Assembly (NCBI GenBank): GCA_033807775.1 | Contig: JAWVWS010001074.1 | Span: 372,001-436,000 of the forward strand | Direction of reading: 5' to 3' | DNA: 64,000 bases | Source of the DNA: Saussurea involucrata | Taxonomy: Eukaryota > Streptophyta > Magnoliopsida > Asterales > Asteraceae | Part shown: positions 26,235-38,781 of the stretch, in pieces | How the letters are laid out: each line of letters opens with the position of its first letter | Numbering within the stretch: position 1 is the first letter of the stretch | Made by a program: the position numbers and the translations under genes | The notes under the pieces: generated by a model | The model's input: the letters and a program-made list of their open reading frames with translations, nothing else | Told to the model about the DNA's origin: nothing | The model's database searches: none

Positions 26235-29200
26235 ATGACATATTATGATTTCTATACATCAAAATATCCAAAAGCCCCAAATATGGTTGTTTTACAACAT
26301 TTATGAAGATAACCATTTCAAAAGAGTTAACCTATTCCATTAACTCAACCATTGATATTTTCAAGTAAAACACACAAATATTTGGAAAATAACATTTTTG
26401 GCATGCACAAAGTTTTCACAAATCACCTTGAACTCACCTCGCTAGATTTAAGCTAAATCTAGAATTTCTCCCAACGTAAGCTCCTTTGATGCAACCCGGA
26501 TCCTTTAGGCCAAATCTTCCAAAACCTAGATCCACTAGTTTCCAACCATAAGTATTTATCCTCAAATACTTAGAATAATTCCCCAAACATTTAGAACCCA
26601 AAATCTCAAATACATCAAGCCCTAATCTTCATAAATGAAGAAGGAGAAGAACACTTCAACTAAACATAACCAAAATTTCCACAATACTCCAAACGAGAAA
26701 GAAAGTGAACAAAATATGATTTTGAGCAATTAATCCTTTAATGACATATTATGATTTCTACACATCAAAATATCCAAAAGCCCCAAATATGGTTGTTTTA
26801 CAACATTATGAAGATAACCATTTCAAAAGAGTTAAACTATTCCATTAACTCAACCATTGATATTTTCAAGTAAAACACACAAATATTTGGAAAATAACAT
26901 TTTTGGCATGCACAAAGTTTTCACAAATCACCTTGAACTCACCTCGTTAGATTTAAGCTAAGTCTAGAATTTCTCCCAACGTAAGCTCCTTTGATGCAAC
27001 GCGGATCCTTTAGGCCAAATCTTCCAAAACCTAGATCCACAAGTTTCCAACCATAAGTATTTATCCTCAAATACTTAGAATCATTCCCCAAACATTTAGA
27101 ACCCAAAATCTCAAATACATCAAGCCCTAATCTTCATAAATGAAGAAGGAGAAGAACACTTCAACTAAACATAACCAAAATCGTCCACAATACTCCAAAC
27201 GAAAAAGAAAGTGAACAAAAAATGATTTTGAGCAATTAATCCTTTAATGACATATTATGATTTCTACACATCAAAATATCCAAAAGCCCCAAATATGGTT
27301 GTTTTACAACATTATGAAGATAACCATTTCAAAAGAGTTAAACTATTCCATTAACTCAACCATTGATATTTTCATGTAAAACACCCAAATATTTGGAAAA
27401 TAACATTTTTGGCATGCACAAAGTTTTCACAAATCAACTTGAACTCACGTCGCTAGATTTAAGCTAAATCTAGAATTTCTCCCAACGTAAGCTTCTTTGA
27501 TGCAACCCGGATCCTTTAGGCCAAATCTTCCAAAACCTAGATCCACAAGTTTCCAACCATAAGTATTTATCCTCAAATACTTAGAATCATTCCCCAAACA
27601 TTTAGAACCCAAAATCTCAAATACATCAAGCCCTAATCTTCATAAATGAAGAAGGAGAAGAACACTTCTACTAAACATAACCAAAATTTCCACAATACTC
27701 CAAACGAGAAAGAAAGTGAACAAAATATGATTTTGAGCAATTAATCCTTTAATGACATATTATGATTTCTACACATCAAAATATCCAAAAGCCACAAATA
27801 TGGTTGTTTTACAACATTTATGAAGATAACCATTTCAAAAGAGTTAAACTATTCCATTAACTCAATCATTGATATTTTCAAGTAAAACACACAAATATTT
27901 GGAAAATAACATTTTTGGCATGCACAAAGTTTTCACAAATCACCTTGAACTCACCTCGCTAGATTTAAGCTAAATCTAGAATTTCTCCCAACGTAAGCTC
28001 CTTTGATGCAACCCGGATCCTTTAGGACAAATCTTCCAAAACCTAGATCCACAAGTTTCCAACCATAAGTATTTATCCTCAGATACTTAGAATCATTCCC
28101 CAAACATTTAGAACCCAAAATCTCAAATACATCAAGCCCTAATCTTCATAAATGAAGAAGGAGAAGAACACTTCAACTAAACATAACCAAAATCGTCCAC
28201 AATACTCCAAACGAGAAAGAAAGTGAACAAAAAATGATTTTGAGTAATTAATCCTTTAATGACATATTATGATTTCTACACATCAAAATATCCAAAAGCC
28301 CCAAATATGGTTGTTTTTCAACATTATGAAGATAACCATTTCAAAAGAGTTAAACTATTCCATTAACTCAACCATTGATATTTTCAAGTAAAACACCCAA
28401 ATATTTGGAAAATAACATTTTTGGCATGCACAAAGTTTTCACAAATCAACTTGAACTCACGTCGCTAGATTTAAGCTAAATCTAGAATTTCTCCCAACGT
28501 AAGCTTCTTTGATGCAACCCGGATCCTTTAGGCCAAATCTTCCAAAACCTAGATCCACAAGTTTCCAACCATAAGTATTTATCCTCAAATACTTAGAATC
28601 ATTTCCCAAACATTTAGAACCCAAAATCTCAAATACATCAAGCCCTAATCTTCATAAATGAAGAAGGAGAAGAACACTTCTACTAAACATAACCAAAATT
28701 TCCACAATACTCCAAACGAGAAAGAAAGTGAACAAAATATGATTTTGAGCAATTAATCCTTTAATGACATATTATGATTTCTACACATCAAAATATCCAA
28801 AAGCCACAAATATGGTTGTTTTACAACATTTATGAAGATAACCATTTCAAAAGAGTTAAACTATTCCATTAACTCAACCATTGATATTTTCAAGTAAAAC
28901 ACACAAATATTTGGAAAATAACATTTTTGGCATGCACAAAGTTTTCAAAAATCACCTTGAACTCACCTCGCTAGATTTAAGCTAAATCTAGAATTTCTCC
29001 CAACGTAAGCTCCTTTGATGCAACCCGGATCCTTTAGGCCAAATCTTCCAAAACCTAGATCCACAAGTTTCCAACCATAAGTATTTTTCCTCAAATACTT
29101 AGAATCATTCCCCAAACATTTAGAACCCAAAATCTCAAATACATCAAGCCCTAATCTTCATAAATGAAGAAGGAGAAGAACACTTCCACTAAACATAACC

Positions 29201-30195
29201 AAAATCGTCCACAATACTCCAAACGAGAAAGAAAGTGAACAAAATATGATTTTGAGCAATTAATCCTTTAATGACATATTATGATTTCTATACATCAAAA
29301 TATCCAAAAGCCCCAAATATGGTTGTTTTACAACATTTATGAAGATAACCATTTCAAAAGAGTTAACCTATTCCATTAACTCAACCATTGATATTTTCAA
29401 GTAAAACACACAAATATTTGGAAAATAACATTTTTGGCATGCACAAAGTTTTCACAAATCACCTTGAATTCACCTCGCTAGATTTAAGCTAAATCTAGAA
29501 TTTCTCCCAACGTAAGCTCCTTTGATGCAACCCGGATCCTTTAGGCCAAATCTTCCAAAACCTAGATCCACTAGTTTCCAACCATAAGTATTTATCCTCA
29601 AATACTTAGAATAATTCCCCAAACATTTAGAACCCAAAATCTCAAATACATCAAGCCCTAATCTTCATAAATGAAGAAGGAGAAGAACACTTCAACTAAA
29701 CATAACCAAAATTTCCACAATACTCCAAACGAGAAAGAAAGTGAACAAAATATGATTTTGAGCAATTAATCCTTTAATGACATATTATGATTTCTACACA
29801 TCAAAATATCCAAAAGCCCCAAATATGGTTGTTTTACAACATTATGAAGATAACCATTTCAAAAGAGTTAAACTATTCCATTAACTCAACCATTGATATT
29901 TTCAAGTAAAACACACAAATATTTGGAAAATAACATTTTTGGCATGCACAAAGTTTTCACAAATCACCTTGAACTCACCTCGTTAGATTTAAGCTAAGTC
30001 TAGAATTTCTCCCAACGTAAGCTCCTTTGATGCAACGCGGATCCTTTAGGCCAAATCTTCCAAAACCTAGATCCACAAGTTTCCAACCATAAGTATTTAT
30101 CCTCAAATACTTAGAATCATTCCCCAAACATTTAGAACCCAAAATCTCAAATACATCAAGCCCTAATCTTCATAAATGAAGAAGGAGAAGAACAC
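26235..30195 (-). repeat. Six-monomer spaced duplication, offset 3,036 bp
   Basis: GAGTTAACCTATTCC recurs at about 26,324 and 29,360. The CCACTAG with GAATAATTCCCC unit is at 26498 and 29534. The CTCGTTAG, AAGTCTAG, GCAACGCGG unit is at 27003 and 30039. The shared block is about 0.9 kb (about 26.24-27.15 and 29.27-30.19 kb). The copies part where CTTCAACTAAAC becomes CTTCCACTAAAC, which is also where the trimer higher-order repeat begins. Confidence 0.8.
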
Positions 30196-33100
30196 TTCCA
30201 CTAAACATAACCAAAATCGTCCACAATACTCCAAACGAGAAAGAAAGTGAACAAAATATGATTTTGAGCAATTAATCCTTTAATGACATATTATGATTTC
30301 TATACATCAAAATATCCAAAAGCCCCAAATATGGTTGTTTTACAACATTTATGAAAATAACCATTTCAAAAGAGTTAAACTATTCCATTAACTCAACCAT
30401 TGCTATTTTCAAGTAAAACACACAAATATTTGGAAAATAACATTTTTGGCATGCACAAAGTTTTCACAAATCACCTTGAACTCACCTCGCTAGATTTAAG
30501 CTAAATCTAGAATTTCTCCCAACGTAAGCTCCTTTGATGCAACCCGGATCCTTTAGGCCAAATCTTCCAAAACCTAGATCCACAAGTTTCCAACCATAAG
30601 TATTTATCCTCAGATACTTAGAATCATTCCCCAAACATTTAGAACCCAAAATCTCAAATACATCAAGCCCTAATCTTCATAAATGAAGAAGGAGAAGAAC
30701 ACTTCAACTAAACATAACCAAAATCGTCCACAATACTCCAAACGAGAAAGAAAGTGAACAAAAAATGATTTTGAGTAATTAATCCTTTAATGACATATTA
30801 TGATTTCTACACATCAAAATATCCAAAAGCCCCAAATATGGTTGTTTTACAACATTATGAAGATAACCATTTCAAAAGAGTTAAACTATTCCATTAACTC
30901 AACCATTGATATTTTCAAGTAAAACACCCAAATATTTGGAAAATAACATTTTTGGCATGCACAAAGTTTTCACAAATCAACTTGAACTTACGTCGCTAGA
31001 TTTAAGTTAAATCTAGAATTTCTCCCAACGTAAGCTTCTTTGATGCAACCCGGATCCTTTAGGCCAAATCTTCCAAAACCTAGATCCACAAGTTTCCAAC
31101 CATAAGTATTTATCCTCAAATACTTAGAATCATTTCCCAAACATTTAGAACCCAAAATCTCAAATACATCAAGCCCTAATCTTCATAAATGAAGAAGGAG
31201 AAGAACACTTCTACTAAACATAACCAAAATTTCCACAATACTCCAAACGAGAAAGAAAGTGAACAAAATATGATTTTGAGCAATTAATCCTTTAATGACA
31301 TATTATGATTTCTACACATCAAAATATCCAAAAGCCACAAATATGGTTGTTTTACAACATTTATGAAGATAACCATTTCAAAAGAGTTAAACTATTCCAT
31401 TAACTCAACCATTGATATTTTCAAGTAAAACAAACAAATATTTGGAAAATAACATTTTTGGCATGCACAAAGTTTTCACAAATCACCTTGAACTCACCTC
31501 GCTAGATTTAAGCTAAATCTAGAATTTCTCCCAACGTAAGCTCCTTTGATGCAACCCGGATCCTTTAGGCCAAATCTTCCAAAACCTAGATCCACAAGTT
31601 TCCAACCATAAGTATTTATCCTCAAATACTTAGAATCATTCCCCAAACATTTAGAACCCAAAATCTCAAATACATCAAGCCCTAATCTTCATAAATGAAG
31701 AAGGAGAAGAACACTTCCACTAAACATAACCAAAATCGTCCACAATACTCCAAACGAGAAAGAAAGTGAACAAAATATGATTTTGAGCAATTAATCCTTT
31801 AATGACATATTATGATTTCTATACATCAAAATATCCAAAAGCCCCAAATATGGTTGTTTTACAACATTTATGAAAATAACCATTTCAAAAGAGTTAAACT
31901 ATTCCATTAACTCAACCATTGCTATTTTCAAGTAAAACACACAAATATTTGGAAAATAACATTTTTGGCATGCACAAAGTTTTCACAAATCACCTTGAAC
32001 TCACCTCGCTAGATTTAAGCTAAATCTAGAATTTCTCCCAACGTAAGCTCCTTTGATGCAACCCGGATCCTTTAGGCCAAATCTTCCAAAACCTAGATCC
32101 ACAAGTTTCCAACCATAAGTATTTATCCTCAGATACTTAGAATCATTCCCCAAACATTTAGAACCCAAAATCTCAAATACATCAAGCCCTAATCTTCATA
32201 AATGAAGAAGGAGAAGAACACTTCAACTAAACATAACCAAAATCGTCCACAATACTCCAAACGAGAAAGAAAGTGAACAAAAAATGATTTTGAGTAATTA
32301 ATCCTTTAATGACATATTATGATTTCTACACATCAAAATATCCAAAAGTCCCAAATATGGTTGTTTTACAACATTATGAAGATAACCATTTCAAAAGAGT
32401 TAAACTATTCCATTAACTCAACCATTGATATTTTCAAGTAAAACACCCAAATATTTGGAAAATAACATTTTTGGCATGCACAAAGTTTTCACAAATCAAC
32501 TTGAACTTACGTCGCTAGATTTAAGCTAAATCTAGAATTTCTCCCAACGTAAGCTTATTTGATGCAACCCGGATCCTTTAGGCCAAATCTTCCAAAACCT
32601 AGATCCACAAGTTTCCAACCATAAGTATTTATCCTCAAATACTTAGAATCATTTCCCAAACATTTAGAACCCAAAATCTCAAATACATCAAGCCCTAATC
32701 TTCATAAATGAAGAAGGAGAAGAACACTTCTACTAAACATAACCAAAATTTCCACAATACTCCAAACGAGAAAGAAAGTGAACAAAATATGATTTTGAGA
32801 AAATTAATCCTTTAATGACATATTATGATTTCTACACATCAAAATATCCAAAAGCCACAAATATGGTTGTTTTACAACATTTATGAAGATAACCATTTCA
32901 AAAGAGTTAAACTATTCCATTAACTCAACCATTGATATTTTCAAGTAAAACACACAAATATTTGGAAAATAACATTTTTGGCATGCACAAAGTTTTCACA
33001 AATCACCTTGAACTCACCTCGCTAGATTTAAGCTAAATCTAGAATTTCTCCCAACGTAAGCTCCTTTGATGCAACCCGGATCCTTTAGGCCAAATCTTCC

Positions 33101-36100
33101 AAAACCTAGATCCACAAGTTTCCAACCATAAGTATTTATCCTCAAATACTTAGAATCATTCCCCAAACATTTAGAACCCAAAATCTCAAATACATCAAGC
33201 CCTAATCTTCATAAATGAAGAAGGAGAAGAACACTTCCACTAAACATAACCAAAATCGTCCACAATACTCCAAACGAGAAAGAAAGTGAACAAAATATGA
33301 TTTTGAGCAATTAATCCTTTAATGACATATTATGATTTCTATACATCAAAATATCCAAAAGCCCCAAATATGGTTGTTTTACAACATTTATGAAAATAAC
33401 CATTTCAAAATAGTTAAACTATTCCATTAACTCAACCATTGTTATTTTCAAGTAAAACACACAAATATTTGGAAAATAACATTTTTGGCATGCACAAAGT
33501 TTTCACAAATCACCTTGAACTCACCTCGCTAGATTTAAGCTAAATCTAGAATTTCTCCCAACGTAAGCTCTTTTGATGCAACCCGGATCCTTTAGGCCAA
33601 ATCTTCCAAAACCTAGATCCACAAGTTTCCAACCATAAGTATTTATCCTCAGATACTTAGAATCATTCCCCAAACATTTAGAACCCAAAATCTCAAATAC
33701 ATCTTGCCCTAATCTTCATAAATGAAGAAGGAGAAGAACACTTCAACTAAACATAACCAAAATCGTCCACAATACTCCAAACGAGAAAGAAAGTGAACAA
33801 AAAATGATTTTGAGTAATTAATCCTTTAATGACATATTATGATTTCTACACATCAAAATATCCAAAAGCCCCAAATATGGCTGTTTTACAACATTATGAA
33901 GATAACCATTTCAAAAGAGTTAAACTATTCCATTAACTCAACCATTGATATTTTCAAGTAAAACACCCAAATATTTGGAAAATAACATTTTTGGCATGCA
34001 CAAAGTTTTCACAAATCAACTTGAACTTACGTCGCTAGATTTAAGCTAAATCTAGAATTTCTCCCAACGTAAGCTTATTTGATGCAACCCGGATCCTTTA
34101 GGCCAAATCTTCCAAAACCTAGATCCACAAGTTTCCAACCATAAGTATTTATCCTCAAATACTTAGAATCATTTCCCAAACATTTAGAACCCAAAATCTC
34201 AAATACATCAAGCCCTAATCTTCATAAATGAAGAAGGAGAAGAACACTTCTACTAAACATAACCAAAATTTCCACAATACTCCAAACGAGAAAGAAAGTG
34301 AACAAAATATGATTTTGAGCAAATTAATCCTTTAATGACATATTATGATTTCTACACATCAAAATATCCAAAAGCCACAAATATGGTTGTTTTACAACAT
34401 TTATGAAGATAACCATTTCAAAAGAGTTAAACTATTCCATTAACTCAACCATTGATATTTTCAAGTAAAACACACAAATATTTGGAAAATAACATTTTTG
34501 GCATGCACAAAGTTTTCACAAATCACCTTGAACTCACCTCGCTAGATTTAAGCTAAATCTAGAATTTCTCCCAACGTAAGCTCCTTTGATGCAACCCGGA
34601 TCCTTTAGGCCAAATCTTCCAAAACCTAGATCCACAAGTTTCCAACCATAAGTATTTATCCTCAAATACTTAGAATCATTCCCCAAACATTTAGAACCCA
34701 AAATCTCAAATACATCAAGCCCTAATCTTCATAAATGAAGAAGGAGAAGAACACTTCCACTAAACATAACCAAAATCGTCCACAATACTCCAAACGAGAA
34801 AGAAAGTGAACAAAATATGATTTTGAGCAATTAATCCTTTAATGACATATTATGATTTCTATACATCAAAATATCCAAAAGCCCCAAATATGGTTGTTTT
34901 ACAACATTTATGAAAATAACCATTTCAAAATAGTTAAACTATTCCATTAACTCAACCATTGCTATTTTCAAGTAAAACACACAAATATTTGGAAAATAAC
35001 ATTTTTGGCATGCACAAAGTTTTCACAAATCACCTTGAACTCACCTCGCTAGATTTAAGCTAAATCTAGAATTTCTCCCAACGTAAGCTCTTTTGATGCA
35101 ACCCGGATCCTTTAGGCCAAATCTTCCAAAACCTAGATCCACAAGTTTCCAACCATAAGTATTTATCCTCAGATACTTAGAATCATTCCCCAAACATTTA
35201 GAACCCAAAATCTCAAATACATCTTGCCCTAATCTTCATAAATGAAGAAGGAGAAGAACACTTCAACTAAACATAACCAAAATCGTCCACAATACTCCAA
35301 ACGAGAAAGAAAGTGAACAAAAAATGATTTTGAGTAATTAATCCTTTAATGACATATTATGATTTCTACAAATCAAAATATCCAAAAGCCCCAAATATGG
35401 CTGTTTTACAACATTATGAAGATAACCATTTCAAAAGAGTTAAACTATTCCATTAACTCAACCATTGATATTTTCAAGTAAAACACCCAAATATTTGGAA
35501 AATAACATTTTTGGCATGCACAAAGTTTTCACAAATCAACTAGAACTTACGTCGCTAGATTTAAGCTAAATCTAGAATTTCTCCCAACGTAAGCTTCTTT
35601 GATGCAACCCGGATCCTTTAGGCCAAATCTTCCAAAACCTAGATCCACAAGTTTCCAACCATAAGTATTTATCCTCAAATACTTAGAATCATTTCCCAAA
35701 CATTTAGAACCCAAAATCTCAAATACATCAAGCCCTAATCTTCATAAATGAAGAAGGAGAAGAACACTTCTACTAAACATAACCAAAATTTCCACAATAC
35801 TCCAAACGAGAAAGAAAGTGAACAAAATATGATTTTGAGCAATTAATCCTTTAATGACATATTATGATTTCTACACATCAAAATATCCAAAAGCCACAAA
35901 TATGGTTGTTTTACAACATTTATGAAGATAACCATTTCAAAAGAGTTAAACTATTCCATTAACTCAACCATTGATATTTTCAAGTAAAACACACAAATAT
36001 TTGGAAAATAACATTTTTGGCATGCACAAAGTTTTCACAAATCACCTTGAACTCACCTCGCTAGATTTAAGCTAAATCTAGAATTTCTCCCAACGTAAGC

Positions 36101-37206
36101 TCCTTTGATGCAACCCGGATCCTTTAGGCCAAATCTTCCAAAACCTAGATCCACAAGTTTCCAACCATAAGTATTTATCCTCAGATACTTAGAATCATTC
36201 CCCAAACATTTAGAACCTAAAATCTCAAATACATCAAGCCCTAATCTTCATAAATGAAGAAGGAGAAGAACACTTCCACTAAACATAACCAAAATCGTCC
36301 ACAATACTCCAAACGAGAAAGAAAGTGAACAAAATATGATTTTGAGCAATTAATCCTTTAATGACATATTATGATTTATATACATCAAAATATCCAAAAG
36401 CCCCAAATATGGTTGTTTTACAACATTTATGAAGATAACCATTTCAAAAGAGTTAAACTATTCCATTAACTCAACCATTGATATTGTCAAGTAAAACACA
36501 CAAATTTTTGGAAAATAACATTTTTGGCATGCACAAAGTTTTCACAAATCACCTTGAACTCACCTCGCTAGATTTAAGCTAAATCTAGAATTTCTCCCAA
36601 CGTAAGCTCCTTTGATGCAACCCGGATCCTTTAGGCCAAATATTCCAAAACCTAGATCCACAAGTTTCCAACCATAAGTATTTATCCTCAGATACTTAGA
36701 ATCATTCCCCAAACATTTAGAACCCAAAATCTCAAATACATCAAGCCCTAATCTTCATAAATGAAGAAGGAGAAGAACACTTCAACTAAACATAACCAAA
36801 ATCGTCCACAATACTCCAAACGAGAAAGAAAGTGAACAAAAAATGATTTTGAGTAATTAATCCTTTAATGACATATTATGATTTCTACACATCAAAATAT
36901 CCAAAAGCCCCAAATATGGTTGTTTTACAACATTATGAAGATAGCCATTTCAAAAGAGTTAAACTATTCCATTAACTCAACCATTGATATTTTCAAGTAA
37001 AACACCCAAATATTTGGAAAATAACATTTTTGGCATGCACAAAGTTTTCACAAATCAACTTGAACTTACGTCGCTAGATTTAAGCTAAATCTAGAATTTC
37101 TCCCAACGTAAGCTTCTTTGATGCAACCCGGATCCTTTAGGCCAAATCTTCCAAAACCTAGATCCACAAGTTTCCAACCATAAGTATTTATCCTCAAATA
37201 CTTAGA
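30190..37206 (-). repeat. Three-monomer higher-order repeat (S-T-U), ~1,519-1,520 bp
   Basis: Anchors repeat in strict order. S units are 30546, 32065, 33585, 35105 and 36624. T units are 31052, 32571, 34091, 35611 and the truncated 37130. U units are 31558, 33078, 34598 and 36117, with the second half of 30039 also U. The CTTCTACTAAAC marker recurs at 31210, 32730, 34250 and 35770, exactly 1,520 bp apart. Neighbouring copies share private changes: AAGCTTATTT (32571, 34091), an extra A after GATTTTGAG (about 32,807 and 34,320), AAAATAGTTAAAC (about 33,407 and 34,927) and ACATCTTGCCC (about 33,700 and 35,220). The last trimer differs again. The repeat runs directly into the inversion junction. 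Confidence 0.92.
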
Positions 37207-37294
37207 AAGTATTTGAGGATAAATACTTATGGTTGGAAACTTGTGGATCTAGGTTTTGGAAGATTTGGCCTAAAGGATCCGGGTTGCATCAAAG
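37116..37294. repeat. Inversion junction: 87-bp perfect inverted repeat, 5-nt spacer
   Basis: The repeat orientation flips here. The left arm (37116-37202) and right arm (37208-37294) are perfect reverse complements around the spacer TAGAA (37203-37207). The first mismatch is at 37115/37295, where the left has the AAGCTTC variant and the right AAGGAGC. Beyond that the arms stay highly similar because they are the same satellite. In an intact monomer the left sequence would continue from CTTAGAA into TCATTCCCC. Instead it joins AGTATTTGAGG of an oppositely oriented monomer, with about one base of ambiguity. Both flanking monomers are truncated: anchor spacing across the junction is 145 bp (37130 to 37275). 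The break lies at the right edge of the AAGTATTT/AAATACTT hairpin present in every monomer. It could be a real inversion, a fold-back repair event or an assembly misjoin. Confidence 0.95.
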
Positions 37295-38286
37295 GAGCTT
37301 ACGTTGGGAGAAATTCTAGATTTAGCTTAAATCTAGCGATGTGAGTTCAAGGTGATTTGTGAAAACTTTGTGCATGCCAAAAATGTTATTTTCCAAATAT
37401 TTGTGTGTTTTACTTGAAAATATCAATGGTTGAGTTAATGGAATAGTTTAACTCTTTTGAAACGGTTATCTTCATAAATATTGTAAAACAACCATATTTG
37501 GGGCTTTTGGATATTTTGATGTGTAGAAATCATAATGTGTCATTAAAGGATTAATTGCTCAAAATCATATTTTGTTCACTTTCTTTCTCGTTTGGAGTAT
37601 TGTGGAAATTTTGGTTATGTTTAGTTGAAGTGTTCTTCTCCTTCTTCATTTATGTAGATTAGGGCTTGATGTATTTGAGATTTTGGGTTCTAAATGTTTG
37701 GGGAATGATTCTAAGTATTTGAGGATAAATACTTATGGTTGGAAACTTGTGGATCTAGGTTTTGGAATATTTGGCCTAAAGGATCCGGGTTGCATCAAAG
37801 GAGCTTACGTTGGGAGAAATTCTAGATTTAGCTTAAATCTAGCGAGGTGAGTTCAAGGTGATTTGTGAAAACTTTGTGCATGCCAAAAATGTTATTTTCC
37901 AAATATTTGTGTGTTTTACTTGAAAATATCAATGGTTGAGTTAATGGAAGAGTTTAACTCTTTTGAAATGGTTATCTTCATAAATGTTGTAAAACAACCA
38001 TATTTGGGGCTTTTGGATATTTTGATGTGTAGAAATCATAATATGTCATTAAAGGATTAATTGATAAAAATTATATTTTGTTCACTTTCTTTCTCGCTTG
38101 GAGTATTGTGGACGATTTTGGTTATTTTAGTTGAAGTGTTCTTCTCCTTCTTCATTTATGAAAATTAGGGCTTGATGTATTTGAGATTTTGGGTTCTAAA
38201 TGTTTGGGGAATGATTCTAAGTATTTGAGGATAAATACTTATGGTTGGAAACTTGCGGATCTAGGTTTTGGAAGATTTTGCCTAAA

Positions 38287-38781
38287 GGATCCGGGTTGCA
38301 TCAAATAAGCTTACGTTGGGAGAAATTCTAGATTTAGCTTAAATCTAGCGACGTGAGTTCAAGTTGATTTGTGAAAAACTTTGTGCATGCGAAAAATGTT
38401 ATTTTCCAAATATTTGTGTGTTTTACTTGAAAATATCAATGGTTGAGTTAATGGAATAATTTAACTCTTTTGAAATGGTTATCTTCATAAATGTTGTAAA
38501 ACAACCATATTTGGGGCTTTTGGATATTTTGATGTGTAGCAATTAAAGAATTAATTGCTCAAAATCATATTTTGTTCACTTTCTTTCTCGTTTGGAGTAT
38601 TGTGGACGATTTTGGTTATGTTTAGTTGAAGTGTTCTTCTCCTTCTTCATTTATGAAGATTAGGGCTTGATGTATTTGAGATTTTGGGTTCTAAATGTTT
38701 GGGGAATGATTCTAAGTATTTGAGGATAAATACTTATGGTTGGAAACTTGTGGATCTAGGTTTTGGAATATTTGGCCTAAA
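38287..38781 (+). repeat. Monomer with 12-bp net internal deletion
   Basis: The segment from GATGTGTAG to ATTAAAG is shortened: the AAATCATAATATGT portion is lost and CAATTAAAG follows directly. This gives a 495-bp interval. The unit otherwise matches the type with CTTGCGG, GATTTTGCC, GAAAAACTTTG and GCATGCGAAAA (also at 50424, 53466, 55494 and 59550). It also reads CAAATAAGC instead of CAAAGAAGC. I did not see this deletion elsewhere. Confidence 0.8.

Larger units (their letters stand above)
13200..30190 (-). repeat. B domain: patchwork of B-type monomer variants
   Basis: Units share AAAATAACATTTTTGGC. Several recurrent types can be told apart. T: AAGCTTC, CACGTCGCTAG, ACACCC, CTTCTACTAAAC, AAAATTTCCAC (anchors 14852, 17383, 19409, 20420, 23460, 27509, 28521). 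S: CAGATACTT, GTGAACAAAAAATG, GAGTAATT (15358, 17889, 20926, 23966, 25485, 28015). U: CTTCCACTAAAC or CTTCCAATAAAC with TTCTATACATC. Other units carry AAGTCTAG, GGATTC with CACTAG, or GGATCATTT. T is usually followed by S, but the remaining order changes, giving several overlapping duplications and no single clean higher-order repeat. Confidence 0.85.
1..37206 (-). repeat. Left satellite array, ~507-bp monomer, reverse orientation
   Basis: Head-to-tail tandem array with no interruption. The GGATCC block recurs at 163, 661, 1168, 1675, 2182 and so on to 36624 and 37130: 74 anchors, mean spacing about 506.4 bp. Nearly every interval is 504-508 bp. The exceptions are 498 bp (163-661 and 6230-6728, sharing a 10-bp deletion) and 523 bp (12811-13334, a 16-bp duplication). 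Strand is set by convention: the periodic reading frame in each monomer runs on the minus strand here. The plus strand is rich in A and C and poor in G. BamHI-type sites are altered by one base at 10277, 16371, 16878, 18902, 19915, 21432, 21939 and 24472. The first monomer is cut by the window edge, so the array extends further left. I saw no unique DNA, transposon, tRNA or rRNA sequence. Chromosomal location and function cannot be read from the sequence. Confidence 0.97.

Noticed and set aside
1..37206. CRISPR array
   Set aside because: The repeat is about 507 bp head-to-tail with no unique spacers, and no cas-like genes are present.
37116..37294. Terminal inverted repeats of a DNA transposon, or a bacterial terminator hairpin
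   Set aside because: There is no internal element, transposase or target duplication. The arms are simply the satellite in opposite orientation.
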